Part shown: positions 55,866 through 64,000 of the stretch, in pieces
Position numbering within the stretch: position 1 is the first letter of the stretch
Layout: each line of letters begins with the position of its first letter
From: Thelonectria olida
Taxonomy: Eukaryota; Ascomycota; Sordariomycetes; Hypocreales; Nectriaceae
Direction: 5' to 3'
Assembly (NCBI GenBank): GCA_020736575.1
Contig: JAGPYM010000022.1
Coordinates: 186,001-250,000 of the forward strand
DNA length: 64,000 nt
Made by a program: the position numbers and the translations under genes
Notes under the pieces: model-generated
The model's database searches: none
Told to the model about the DNA's origin: nothing
What the model saw: the letters and a program-made list of their open reading frames with translations, nothing else

Positions 55866-58800
55866 TTACGGACTGATCCTGAATTGCCCAAGGATCTGGG
55901 TTTGTTCCATGAACTTGACGACCTTTGCTGCTACTTTGCGCTCGCTCAGCAGTGTCCGGAGATTTTGACGTCCTGGAAATTGGCCTAGTTCCTGATTTCG
56001 AAGTGCGGTGTGCTTCCTGCATTGAAGTAGGATGTGGGTTACTGTCTGCCGTCCTTCGCCGCAGTTGCATCTCGGATCGGTGACCCCTGGCACTCTTCGT
56101 TTGAAGAGAAAGTCGTTCATCCCAATCTTTTCCGTCCGGAGTTGGATGTAAATGGCGCTCTGCCTCTTGCTGAAGTGCTTGTGTGGCTGTAGTACTTTTG
56201 GCGTTGGCTCCGGTGTGTGCCTGAAGGTTGTCCGGCCCCTGGTTTCCTGTCGCCACTGCGTTTTCCATCTGTCGTTGACAACTCTGCGCGACCACATTTT
56301 TAATGTGGACTTCAAGGAATACAGTACCGGGGGTTGCTGTGCCCTTAGTCCTGGCGGTCCTCTCTGTCTCCATCCCGTGGCTTCTTTGGCCGCTCCATCG
56401 GCCGCTTCGTTGCCGTAAATCCCCTTGTGGGCTGGGATCCATCGGATCTCAACGGTCAAGCCTTGTGTTTGTAGTTCCTGTATTCGCTTCGTTATGTCTT
56501 GGAGAAGGTATGACCCCGATTTGCCCCTGGGCCTCGCCGCCGACCTGATAGCTGCTTGGTTGTCTGTGTAGATCAAGATTTTCTTTCTGATATTGCCTTG
56601 GCTTCTGTCTTCCTGGGCGATCTGGAGAGCTAGGGAGATCCCTTGGAGTTCGCCGGCGTACACTGTCGATACGGTGTCGTCGCCCATGTAGGCGCTCCTG
56701 CTTTGACTGGTCGTCGTGCACACTGCCGCAGCGCCCACGTGTCCGTTGATGCCACTTCCATCCGTGTATATGTGTATAGCGTTTGGCTCATTGCCGATGC
56801 CGTACTGGTGTCTCGCTTGTGCTTTCTCGACGCTCTCTTCGATGAACGTTTTTGGGCCTCTCCACCATGGTGGGACGACGTGTGGGGTGACTACTTCCAT
56901 TTTCTCCATCTCGAACCCTTGTTCGTCCTGTATGGCTTTCTGTATTGCTCTGCGTGGGCTCATTTTTGTCTTTCCTCCTCTCAGACCATCTGCACTGTGC
57001 TGGGATTCTTGTCCCCCAAAGCCGATTCTTCCCAGACAGTCCGCGTTGTGCTTCCAGATTTGATGTTCGATGGGCAGAAGATGTGTTTCGACGTCCAGGG
57101 CGGGGGCTGACGTGGCTTTGAAGGCACCAGAAATCGCCCTGGCTGCCCGTGCCTGCAGACTTTGCAGTTGTGCCAGTGTCTTGTTTGTGTACGGCATGTT
57201 TCGCGTTCTCCAGTTTGAGTTTGACCACGCAGAGCATGCATATACGATCTGTGGCACCACCACCCCTCGGTAGATCTTCCTCATGTCTTGGAGGGTAAGG
57301 CCCCAGGTTGAGCTACCCAGGCTACTTAGGGCTGAGATTGTTTTCGTCGCCTTCCTCCGTATTTCGTCTACGTGGGGCTTCCACTGCAGCGCAGAGTCCA
57401 TGATGAGTCCTAGATATTTGCAGGTCGGCTTTGCCGGGATCTCGCCCCATGCCGTTTGCAGTGGGTGTTGAATATCTATTCTCGTGCGTGCCCTGGTGAA
57501 GTGTATGAGTTGGAATTTGCTGGGTGAGAAGACTGACGCATGGGTTTTCGCCCACTGCTCGGCTGTTTGGAGTGCTCCTTGAAGTTTGTTGCATGTTTCC
57601 GTCGTCGTATCTCCCCATGTGAGGATCGCCACGTCGTCAATGAACCCAGTAGAGGTGGTGTCCTCTGCTTGATTGCAGCTCTCGATGAGATCTGCGTTGT
57701 AGAAAATGTAGAGGATTGGTGAGAGCGGCGAGCCTTGTACTGTCCCGGTCGAGATTCTGTGTCGCTCGGTTCTGAATCCATCGATCGAGATCCTGGTGTG
57801 TCGGTCTTCAAGAAGACTCGATATCCACCGAACAGTCTTCTCATCAATTTTCCTCTTCCGTAGGTTGTGCAGGAGCCGCTTGTGTGATACGTTGTCGAAG
57901 GCGCCGGAGACGTCGAGTAATAGCAAGCTGGCTACCTGGCCTCGGCCTATGTTCCACGCCTCATAGATCTTATCGATGATGTGATGCACGGCGTGCTCGG
58001 CGGATCTCATCTTCCTACCTCCCATGTGGGTTGAGGGGAGCAGGTTATGTGTCTCCGCCACATAGCTCAGTCGGTTTGCTATTATGGCATCCATGATCTT
58101 GCCTATGGTGTTCAACAACCCTATCGGCCGGTAAGACCCAGGAATGGTGTAGTTGTCCTTTCCCTGCTTCCTCAGTACAACTGTTGTCGATTCCCTGAAG
58201 TGTTGTGGACAGTAACCGAGATTGAGGCTCTGGTTGAAAATCGCCGACAGGTGAGGCTTAATCCATGTCGCTGCTAGTTGCAATGCTTTGTTCGGGATGC
58301 TATCAGGGCCGGGAGCCTTGAGCGGCGAGGCTTCTTGCATGGCTCTCTCCACTTCTTGTTCTGTAATGGGCGGCATCGTTATCCGGTCCGGGTAAGTCGC
58401 GTCTTCGATGTCGCCAATCTCTGCTTCCGGTGGGGAGGGAAAGAATGCCTTCCTGAAGATCTCTGCCTTTTCCGCTGGGTCTGAGACCATTTGAGAGGTG
58501 TCTGGGTGCTGTAGTGTAGGTGTTACCTCTGGTGCCTGAGTGGTTCTGTTTCTAGCCCATTTTGCCATTCTCCAGAGAGCCTCTGGTGACTCTGAAGCTC
58601 TCTCAACATTATCTCGATGCGCTCTTCGCAGTGCCTTCTTGATTACCCTGCCTTTGTGATTTCTAGCCGCTCGGTATGCCTCCCATGTTTCTTCCGTGTG
58701 GTAGAGATTGTGGAGTCGCCTGAGGCGCTTGGTCTCTGCCAGCACTCGCGTGCACTCCTCATCCCAGCCGCGTCTGGATTTAGGTGACCATGTCCTTTGG

Positions 58801-59702
58801 GGCACTGCTGTCTCTATCGCACTCTTCAGCGCTGCAACTATTTCCCCCACGTACCGATCAAGCGCGCTTCGGGTTCTCGGTCTTCGCTGCGGCGGCAGCT
58901 TGCCCAGGACCGCAGACCTGAATCTCTTCTCATCTATCGATTTCCAGTTTCTGGTGGGTTCTCTGCTGAGTTGCTTGGCTGACATGTCGAGGGAAGTGAC
59001 GATCGGCAAGTGGTCTGAGTCGTGGTCGAGACTACGGTCTACTTCGCATCTGATGACCCGATCGACCAGGCCGAGGGTGACCAGGCAGAGATCGATTGTT
59101 GTCTGCCTTTTGCCTTCTTCGTACGTGATAGTGCCTGGTGCCAGAGTGTTTGTGAGGTTATAGTCTTCCATAATCTCGACGAGATCTTCTGCCTCCGCCT
59201 CTGTTCTAGGGACATGGGAGCCCCCCCACAACTCATGATGTAGATTGAAGTCTCCGATTAGCATCTGCTCTGTTTGTCGAGCCGAGTCGAGCACCCTTCG
59301 CAGTTGAGGTAGTACGCTTCGCCTATTTTCCGCCGTTTGGTCGGGGTTGTAAATGTTGTGCACCTTGACCTCTCTCATCTCGTCTCCTTGTCCTAAGGTT
59401 ATCGTTACTGTGCAAAGGTCCCGACCGTGCGACTCGAATTGCCACTTTGAATGATCAAGGCGTTTGTTGATATACAGACACACCCTTGCTGGGCTTCCGC
59501 CTTCATTTTGGGGGTAGCATAGATGGAACTGGTCTTTTGCCGGATGGTGTGTGGTGTGCATGAAGGAATTCGCCCATGGTTCCTGGATGGCTAAGATGTC
59601 GAATTTCATTACCCTTGGGTCCCGTAGGAGGGTAGCCATAACGATGTCTCTCGATTTTCTGACGTTATACTGTAATATTGAGAGTGATTCCGTGTGTCTC
59701 AT
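55866..59702 (-). CDS. LINE ORF2: endonuclease, reverse transcriptase, RNase H (1278 aa)
   Basis: One unbroken frame. An apurinic-like endonuclease comes first (ILQYNVRKS, AIQEPWANSF, GDFNLHHELWGG, SDHLPIVTS), then a reverse transcriptase (YRPIGLLNTIGK, LLLDVSGAFDNVSH, GTVQGSPLSPILY and the catalytic GFIDDVAILTWGD). An RNase H follows (IHIYTDGSGINGHVGAAAV, GELQGISLALQ, YTDNQAA, WIPAHKGIYGNEAADG). The C-terminus ends in a Cys/His patch (CNCGEGRQTVTHILLQCRKH). All catalytic Asp and Glu are present. The ATG overlaps the stop of ORF1 by four bases (ATGA), suggesting coupled reinitiation. It provides target nicking and cDNA synthesis for the element. Confidence 0.95.
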   Translation of the reverse strand: MRHTESLSILQYNVRKSRDIVMATLLRDPRVMKFDILAIQEPWANSFMHTTHHPAKDQFHLCYPQNEGGSPARVCLYINKRLDHSKWQFESHGRDLCTVTITLGQGDEMREVKVHNIYNPDQTAENRRSVLPQLRRVLDSARQTEQMLIGDFNLHHELWGGSHVPRTEAEAEDLVEIMEDYNLTNTLAPGTITYEEGKRQTTIDLCLVTLGLVDRVIRCEVDRSLDHDSDHLPIVTSLDMSAKQLSREPTRNWKSIDEKRFRSAVLGKLPPQRRPRTRSALDRYVGEIVAALKSAIETAVPQRTWSPKSRRGWDEECTRVLAETKRLRRLHNLYHTEETWEAYRAARNHKGRVIKKALRRAHRDNVERASESPEALWRMAKWARNRTTQAPEVTPTLQHPDTSQMVSDPAEKAEIFRKAFFPSPPEAEIGDIEDATYPDRITMPPITEQEVERAMQEASPLKAPGPDSIPNKALQLAATWIKPHLSAIFNQSLNLGYCPQHFRESTTVVLRKQGKDNYTIPGSYRPIGLLNTIGKIMDAIIANRLSYVAETHNLLPSTHMGGRKMRSAEHAVHHIIDKIYEAWNIGRGQVASLLLLDVSGAFDNVSHKRLLHNLRKRKIDEKTVRWISSLLEDRHTRISIDGFRTERHRISTGTVQGSPLSPILYIFYNADLIESCNQAEDTTSTGFIDDVAILTWGDTTTETCNKLQGALQTAEQWAKTHASVFSPSKFQLIHFTRARTRIDIQHPLQTAWGEIPAKPTCKYLGLIMDSALQWKPHVDEIRRKATKTISALSSLGSSTWGLTLQDMRKIYRGVVVPQIVYACSAWSNSNWRTRNMPYTNKTLAQLQSLQARAARAISGAFKATSAPALDVETHLLPIEHQIWKHNADCLGRIGFGGQESQHSADGLRGGKTKMSPRRAIQKAIQDEQGFEMEKMEVVTPHVVPPWWRGPKTFIEESVEKAQARHQYGIGNEPNAIHIYTDGSGINGHVGAAAVCTTTSQSRSAYMGDDTVSTVYAGELQGISLALQIAQEDRSQGNIRKKILIYTDNQAAIRSAARPRGKSGSYLLQDITKRIQELQTQGLTVEIRWIPAHKGIYGNEAADGAAKEATGWRQRGPPGLRAQQPPVLYSLKSTLKMWSRRVVNDRWKTQWRQETRGRTTFRHTPEPTPKVLQPHKHFSKRQSAIYIQLRTEKIGMNDFLFKRRVPGVTDPRCNCGEGRQTVTHILLQCRKHTALRNQELGQFPGRQNLRTLLSERKVAAKVVKFMEQTQILGQFRISP

Positions 59703-61423
59703 TCACGGTTGTCAACGTCCATGTTCTCCGCTTGGTAGGTGCCGTGTAGTCGTGCCGAGTTTGCATCGAGGGCTTCCAGTGCCCTTCTAGATGGCGTTAT
59801 GATTCTTTGGGGCCGTTGACTGCCCGTGTTGACTGTGATTTCGTTCTCAACCTCGTTCGGGGCGACTGCGTTGCTTCCAGGGTTGGCTCTCTTTTGCCCT
59901 CTCTTCGTCGGTGACCTGCTTCTTCCTTGCCGATTCTGCTGACTGCGGCCAGGTGCGAGAGATGGCGCTCCCTCCCGGATGATTCGTCCGATCGGCTCCT
60001 CCTGGGCTCTCACAGTTGGGTTCGCCTGGCTGACTGCCATGCTGCTCTGTGGCTCTAGGTGGTACCTGGGACGTGCGGCGTATGCGGCCTTGACCTTGGC
60101 CATCTCCTCCTTCCTGATTGCACACTGGTTGCTCCAGGCCTCGTGTTGACCTTTACAGTTGGCGCACTTTCTGAGTACGCTCCTGTCGGATTTGACAGGG
60201 CATTCACGGGACGCGTGTTCTTGAGCGCAGTAGCCGCATCTCGTCGTTGCCTTGCACTGGGTTCCTATGTGGCCATATCCTTGACAGCCGAAGCATTGCC
60301 TCAGTCGGCACGACCTGTTGTACAGCTCGCACTGAAAGACCTCCCCTTGCCAGATCAGGCCCTCGTCGATGATCTTGTTGGCGTCTTGGGGTCTTGTAAA
60401 CTCAATGATAATCGAGGAAGCAGCCTTTTCCGCAGATTTCCTCGTGAGCCAGCCTATGTATTTTATCTCGGCGCTCGGGATGAACGGTCTGTTTTCCTGG
60501 AGAATGCTGTCTCTGGTGTCCTCAAGTTGGCTCACATCTATCGAGCTGGTACGGATGCCGTGAACAAGAACTCCGTATGTTGGAATGCGCACTGTTGCTC
60601 CATTGCCGAGCCGGTGCTCCCAGTCCTCAGCGAACTGTCGGAGTACCTCCATGTCAGAGGTCGTAGCCGTCTTGATGCTAAGGTCACCGCTTTTGAGTTG
60701 GTTAGTTGACACCGTCTTGATGTTCTCTATATGCTCGTTTCCGCTTTGTTCTATAGCACGGTCTACGTGTGCTTTCAGGCTACGGGGGTTCATCGCCCGT
60801 AGGCTGGCTATGGTGAGTGGGTTCCGAATGTTCACGGTGATCTCTCGGAGCACTTGCGCATGTGGTGCCTTGTTTTGGTTCAGTGGATTGTGCATGCTAG
60901 TAGCTAGCCCATTACCAGCTGCTACAGATGCGTAGGTCCGTGGCAAGCTCGGGCGGTTGTGCTGGTCTGCGTTCTTGATCTCTCTCACCATTGTCATGAC
61001 TGTTCTGCCGATATCGATCGATTCTCTGGCTGCCGCCTTCGTCTCGTTCTGTGTTTTGTGGCCCTCGCGTATTCCTTCTAATGCCTGCTGGCCCGTGTTC
61101 GCTGCCTGTTTGAGTTCCGTCTTGATATCGTTGAGAGCCTGCATCGTGCTTTCCGCCGCGATCTTCGATTCGGTTCTTACCATCTGTAGTGCGTCATGTA
61201 CAGTGCCGAGGTCTGGGATGTTGTGGATCTTATTGACGAGGGATAGTGCGCCCATGGCCATGATCTTGGCTAGGTCATGGGGGACAGGTTGGTCTTTCGC
61301 GCGTTCGATGCACAAGAGGGCGTCCCTGAGGTATTTGCCGAGTTGCGTGGCGTGCTCGCGGAATTCGACTGGCCATGCCACCTCTTGGGGCCACGAAGTC
61401 GCCATGATCGTCTGAAAACGCAC
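59699..61423 (-). CDS. LINE ORF1: gag-like RNA-binding protein (574 aa)
   Basis: The open frame begins at MRFQTIMATSWPQEV; ATG 61405 (MATSWPQEV) is a possible alternative. The N-terminal half is helical, the middle has an RRM-like or packaging region, and three zinc knuckles follow: CFGCQGYGHIGTQC (C-x2-C-x4-H-x4-C), CGYCAQEHASREC and CANCKGQHEAWSNQC. The C-terminus is basic and Arg-rich (QNRQGRSRSPTKRGQKR), as expected for binding the element RNA. The stop overlaps the ORF2 start. Confidence 0.9.
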   Translation of the reverse strand: MRFQTIMATSWPQEVAWPVEFREHATQLGKYLRDALLCIERAKDQPVPHDLAKIMAMGALSLVNKIHNIPDLGTVHDALQMVRTESKIAAESTMQALNDIKTELKQAANTGQQALEGIREGHKTQNETKAAARESIDIGRTVMTMVREIKNADQHNRPSLPRTYASVAAGNGLATSMHNPLNQNKAPHAQVLREITVNIRNPLTIASLRAMNPRSLKAHVDRAIEQSGNEHIENIKTVSTNQLKSGDLSIKTATTSDMEVLRQFAEDWEHRLGNGATVRIPTYGVLVHGIRTSSIDVSQLEDTRDSILQENRPFIPSAEIKYIGWLTRKSAEKAASSIIIEFTRPQDANKIIDEGLIWQGEVFQCELYNRSCRLRQCFGCQGYGHIGTQCKATTRCGYCAQEHASRECPVKSDRSVLRKCANCKGQHEAWSNQCAIRKEEMAKVKAAYAARPRYHLEPQSSMAVSQANPTVRAQEEPIGRIIREGAPSLAPGRSQQNRQGRSRSPTKRGQKRANPGSNAVAPNEVENEITVNTGSQRPQRIITPSRRALEALDANSARLHGTYQAENMDVDNRE

Positions 61424-61534
61424 TGGGCGATGCGCTAGACTTCAGGCTATTCAATTGACTCGTTGGAGAGGCGTGAGAGTGCTGTTTGGGCTGTTGTTTC
61501 AAAAATTCGTTCTCGCTGTTGTGAAAAGTTTTTT

Positions 61535-61548
61535 GCTATGCGATTACC
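61535..61548 (+). repeat. Target-site duplication, right copy
   Basis: GCTATGCGATTACC, matching 55518-55531. Confidence 0.85.
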
Positions 61549-62254
61549 CGCGTGTCGCGTGGGACAAAGTGTCGTGAAGTGACAGTCACGTGATATCACG
61601 TATGATGGACAAGGAACCGGTTTCAACAGTTACGTCATCGTTAAACTTGTACCGACAATCTACCGACACGCCACCACTTTGAAGTTACGATGAGCGCTTT
61701 GATGTCAACCACCTCGGCGAACACAACATAACGGACCAAATTCGATTAAACGTGATTGAGGACAATCCTATTGGAAACAGCCTGGATGACCTCGTTCGAT
61801 CCGATCTGTGATAAGAGGAACCATCACACACTCTCAATCAAAAACAGGGCGAAGTGGGGCGACGCACCTGACTTGTCGGTTGGTGGCCAAATCCTGTCAG
61901 CTAGTCATACCCAATAATTGTAGCTGTATCCTTCACCTCAAGCCTCCCAACCTCTACATAGCCTTGGCCTCCACCTCGTGGACGAGATTTTTTAAGATTT
62001 TGTCGCAGGCCAGGCATGATAACGAGCGTCAGGAAACAACAGCACTTAGTAATCAAGCTGTGTGCTTCAAGTAAAATCTGCGTGCTGGAGTACCCGGCAC
62101 CTTAGACAACACACACTGCTGCTGCTCACATATTCACTTTAACCCTTTGAGCACGCTCAATGCGACAGTTTTCGATTAATCTAACCTAAAAGAGAAACCA
62201 GCTCCTTCTAAATTGCCGCAAGAGCCCGTCACCTAAGATGAGACATGGACTTCA
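61549..62254. other. Intergenic right of the LINE
   Basis: No gene. GTCACGTGATATCACGT (61590) is locally palindromic and E-box-like. Confidence 0.35.
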
Positions 62255-62938
62255 TCATTCACGAGAAGTTTCAACGCATTCGCAAGGGCCAACTAGCGGC
62301 ATCTCACCGTCTTTAATTTTCTCCTCAAAGCACGACTGGTGCATAAGATGTTTCCCACATTTTTTCCAAACGACACTGGCGGCCTCAGAGAAGCGAAAAT
62401 TATCACCACAAATCGAGCATAGGATCTCTTCCTCTCCTGGGAATAATTCATCAAGACTTTTACCTGTGATAACTGAAGGGAAGATAGAAAGCGGGTCAAA
62501 CTGTTCCTTGTCAATCTCGATCTCCGAAATTAGTGCGAGCATTCGTGGCTTCATGTCTCTGTTCAGTCGTTCCATCCTCTGAAGTGCCTGGAGCCGCAGC
62601 CATTCAGGAGAATCGTGTAGAGCTATAGCAAGTTCTTTTTCTCCAATCTTGTGGGAATAATTCAAGATTGGATAGTATTTAGACCAGCTCTTGCACTTGT
62701 TCAGGGCCTGATATAAGTCTAGCCTGAACTTCTGGTGAATGAGGGTAGTGAGAGGTTTGTCTAGCGTTTGCCGCTTGGCTTGCGGCTCATCGGCATCGGG
62801 TCGCTCCCCCACTGGGCGTTTGAGTTTCTGACCGTCCTCCCTTTCATCCATTTCATTTCCTAGACGATCAGGCTTAAATGCAGGTCTCTTTCTCGGGGCC
62901 CAATCAGTACTGTCTTCATCTCGCTTCCGCCGTGCCAT
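62255..62938 (-). CDS. RING-like Cys/His finger protein, 227 aa (copy 2)
   Basis: ATG 62938 (MARRKRDED) is preferred; the open frame continues 12 codons upstream. A Lys/Arg/Asp-rich N-terminus contains basic nuclear-like patches (APRKRP, EPQAKRQ). The finger uses Cys174, Cys177, Cys194, His197, His200, Cys203, Cys219 and Cys221, spaced C-x2-C-x16-C-x2-H-x2-H-x2-C-x15-C-x-C. It aligns with the gene at 22208, including (K/E)xxDPxS(V/I)FPxV before the finger and (E)MPLVGPCxC at its end. The upstream region carries GGTTCCCAATTCC and CCAAATTC words. Function as for copy 1; the basic leader suggests a nuclear copy. Confidence 0.7.
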   Translation of the reverse strand: MARRKRDEDSTDWAPRKRPAFKPDRLGNEMDEREDGQKLKRPVGERPDADEPQAKRQTLDKPLTTLIHQKFRLDLYQALNKCKSWSKYYPILNYSHKIGEKELAIALHDSPEWLRLQALQRMERLNRDMKPRMLALISEIEIDKEQFDPLSIFPSVITGKSLDELFPGEEEILCSICGDNFRFSEAASVVWKKCGKHLMHQSCFEEKIKDGEMPLVGPCECVETSRE

Positions 62939-63201
62939 TGCGCGCAGTATTCCGAAGATGTGATGCGTGTGCATATGGAATGCTAGCTTGGGTAACTTTT
63001 ATACAACGCTCAGAGATCTTAGAAGATACATCCCGGAATTGGGAACCGTTGCCTGAATTTGGGTTCGGAGTTCTCCAGTCTGCAGCCCTTAGCTCGGCTC
63101 GTAGATGTCCCTAATTCCGGGTGATGATACTGGCCCAGATCTCTGCCGTGCGTCTGAGAGTCCTTTGATCCGGTCCCCTCTACAACGTCTTCGCCACCTG
63201 A

Positions 63202-63310
63202 GCCCTGTTCTGGGGTCAAAGATCACGCCGGGTGTCCAAGGGTATTTTCCTACTTGTGGATGCTAATATCCCATTGATACCAAAAACGGGGACTCCATAG
63301 ATGTTGGGGT
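63202..63310 (+). promoter_or_regulatory. Promoter segment homologous to 21997-22115
   Basis: It matches the upstream region of the RING-like gene at 22208 over about 110 bp but here precedes a different small ORF at 63331. GGGGTCAAAG and TCACGC are among the shared words. Confidence 0.6.
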
Positions 63311-63330
63311 ATCTCATCCATCCTGCCAAA

Positions 63331-63483
63331 ATGCCCAGTTTCACAGGCATTCCCAACACCTTTGCCGAGACCTCCACCGCCGAACAGTCTCAGCTTTCCC
63401 GTAGCTTAGAGCGCCCACAGCCTCACAAGATAGTTAAAGTCAAGCTAAGATTTAATTGGACTACTTGGAGACAGAACACGTAA
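63331..63483 (+). CDS. Short ORF, 50 aa, under the shared promoter segment
   Basis: MPSFTGIPNTFAETST begins about 20 bp after the homologous promoter block; an in-frame ATG at 63301 is also possible. The product is Ser/Thr/Pro-rich at the start and ends with a basic stretch. It could be the 5' exon of a longer gene cut short, or a decayed copy. Confidence 0.3.
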   Translation: MPSFTGIPNTFAETSTAEQSQLSRSLERPQPHKIVKVKLRFNWTTWRQNT

Positions 63484-63620
63484 AGGAAAAAGATTTCGCA
63501 TTCATATGAAGATGCCTTTCCGATCAACCTATTTGCCAATTAAACGTTGGAGACCTCTTCCGAATACTTGTTCTTGGGAGGGTGGTGACTTCGGCTCGGA
63601 TGCCACATCCAGAATCATCT

Positions 63621-63654
63621 GAATGAATGCATGAATGAATGAATGAATGAATGA
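63621..63654. repeat. GAAT tetranucleotide microsatellite
   Basis: About eight GAAT/TGAA units with one interruption (GCAT). On the minus strand it reads (ATTC)n directly after an AATAAA-like signal, next to the frame at 63717. Confidence 0.85.
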
Positions 63655-63716
63655 AATTTATTTCGCCCGGGAGGACCAAGCCGCATAGCGCCATGACGCT
63701 CAACTATTTTTCAGTC

Positions 63717-63962
63717 CTAAGCTTTCTGCTCGTGTCTCCCCAAAGCCCCATATTCTTCCTCGTCCGGTAGCTGATCTCGCCGCGCTTGACTCGAGTGTAA
63801 CAGGCCTGCTTGAAGGCCAATTTCTCGAAGTGTCCAGCGTCCTATCTTCAGTAGCTGAAGCATAATGACGAGACGAGTGAGACATATAGAGAGTGATAGA
63901 GACGAGGCAGCGAAGAAACCCATCCCAAAAACCTTCCTAATGTCTTGGAGAGACCAGAACAA
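63717..63962 (-). other. Possible 3' end of another retroelement or last exon
   Basis: A minus-strand frame of 81 residues, hydrophobic in the middle (FFAASSLSLSICLTRLVIML) and charged at the end, stops just before an A-rich leader. AAATAAATTT and the (ATTC)n tract follow. The order of coding end, poly(A)-like signal and simple repeat is that of a LINE 3' end, but the protein shows no retroelement motif and the rest lies beyond the window. Confidence 0.3.
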
Positions 63963-64000
63963 GCCACCTATTAGAAATTTAAAATATCTATTTCGATCTA

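Larger units (their letters stand above)
55532..61534 (-). mobile_element. Tad1-type LINE, about 6.0 kb, apparently full length
   Basis: On the minus strand the element has a short 5' leader (61534-61424), ORF1 (gag-like), ORF2 (endonuclease, reverse transcriptase, RNase H) overlapping by ATGA, and a 334-bp 3' region. It is bracketed by an exact 14-bp target-site duplication, as for target-primed reverse transcription. The 3' end is not poly(A) but three AACCTG-type units beside the duplication (55532-55548). Both ORFs are open with no stop and no transition-heavy decay, so it is young and may be active. The order with an RNase H domain and zinc-knuckle ORF1 matches the Tad/I group of fungal LINEs. 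Confidence 0.9.

Noticed and set aside
56152..61415. Long plus-strand open frames across the LINE
   Set aside because: They are antisense shadows of ORF1 and ORF2, whose minus-strand motifs are unambiguous.
1..64000. DUF3435-type captain tyrosine recombinase for a Starship
   Set aside because: No ORF shows the R..HRY recombinase pattern or the length expected; absence here does not exclude one outside the window.
1..64000. tRNA genes
   Set aside because: No convincing pair of A-box and B-box with a cloverleaf was found by eye; a tRNAscan run would be decisive.

Overview
The window looks like nuclear DNA of a filamentous ascomycete (Pezizomycotina). Genes are split by short introns of about 44-63 bp with GT...AG ends and CTAAC/CTGAC-like branch sites. 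Families include fungal P450, DHA2-type MFS, RING-patatin, DUF3723, PHO80-like cyclin and APH kinases, and there is a Tad1-type LINE. No rRNA, tRNA or CRISPR array was recognised. All splice models were built by eye from frame continuity and family motifs.

Layout. (1) 1-2 kb: the 5' end of an Hsp70-like gene (minus, leaving the window) and a protein with a degenerate Ulp1/C48-like protease domain. (2) 3.9-12.9 kb: a compact metabolic group with a CYP7-like P450 (minus), an MFS exporter with an apparent one-base frameshift, a fatty-acyl-CoA-reductase-like enzyme and a zinc-type alcohol dehydrogenase. It resembles the tailoring and export part of a secondary-metabolite cluster, but no backbone synthase is visible. 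(3) 13.2-48.4 kb: an accessory region of small, mostly uncharacterised spliced genes: coiled-coil proteins, a GPI-anchored protein, a RING-patatin phospholipase, a RING-like protein, membrane proteins, a C2H2 protein, a PHO80-type cyclin, a pseudokinase, a large DUF3723/ParB-like coiled-coil protein and an APH-type kinase, separated by AT-rich DNA. (4) 49-55.5 kb: mostly decayed DNA with gene fragments, a possible MADS-like small gene and a short F-box-like gene. (5) 55.5-61.5 kb: an apparently intact 6.0-kb LINE with both ORFs open, bounded by a 14-bp target-site duplication. (6) 62.2-64 kb: a second copy of the RING-like family, a small ORF with a borrowed promoter segment, and what may be the 3' end of another retroelement.

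The main candidate for something undescribed is in region 3 plus the right end. A GG(C/T)CC-A/T-GGNCC-type palindrome (best copy GGCCCAAATTTGGGTCC at 23772-23788) recurs next to many of the small unknown genes. Two members of a conserved Cys/His-finger family sit 40 kb apart. A homologous promoter segment of about 110 bp lies upstream of two different genes. Patatin and DUF3723 genes together are typical cargo of Starship giant transposons, so the region may be Starship-derived, but no captain tyrosine recombinase was found and that link is inference.
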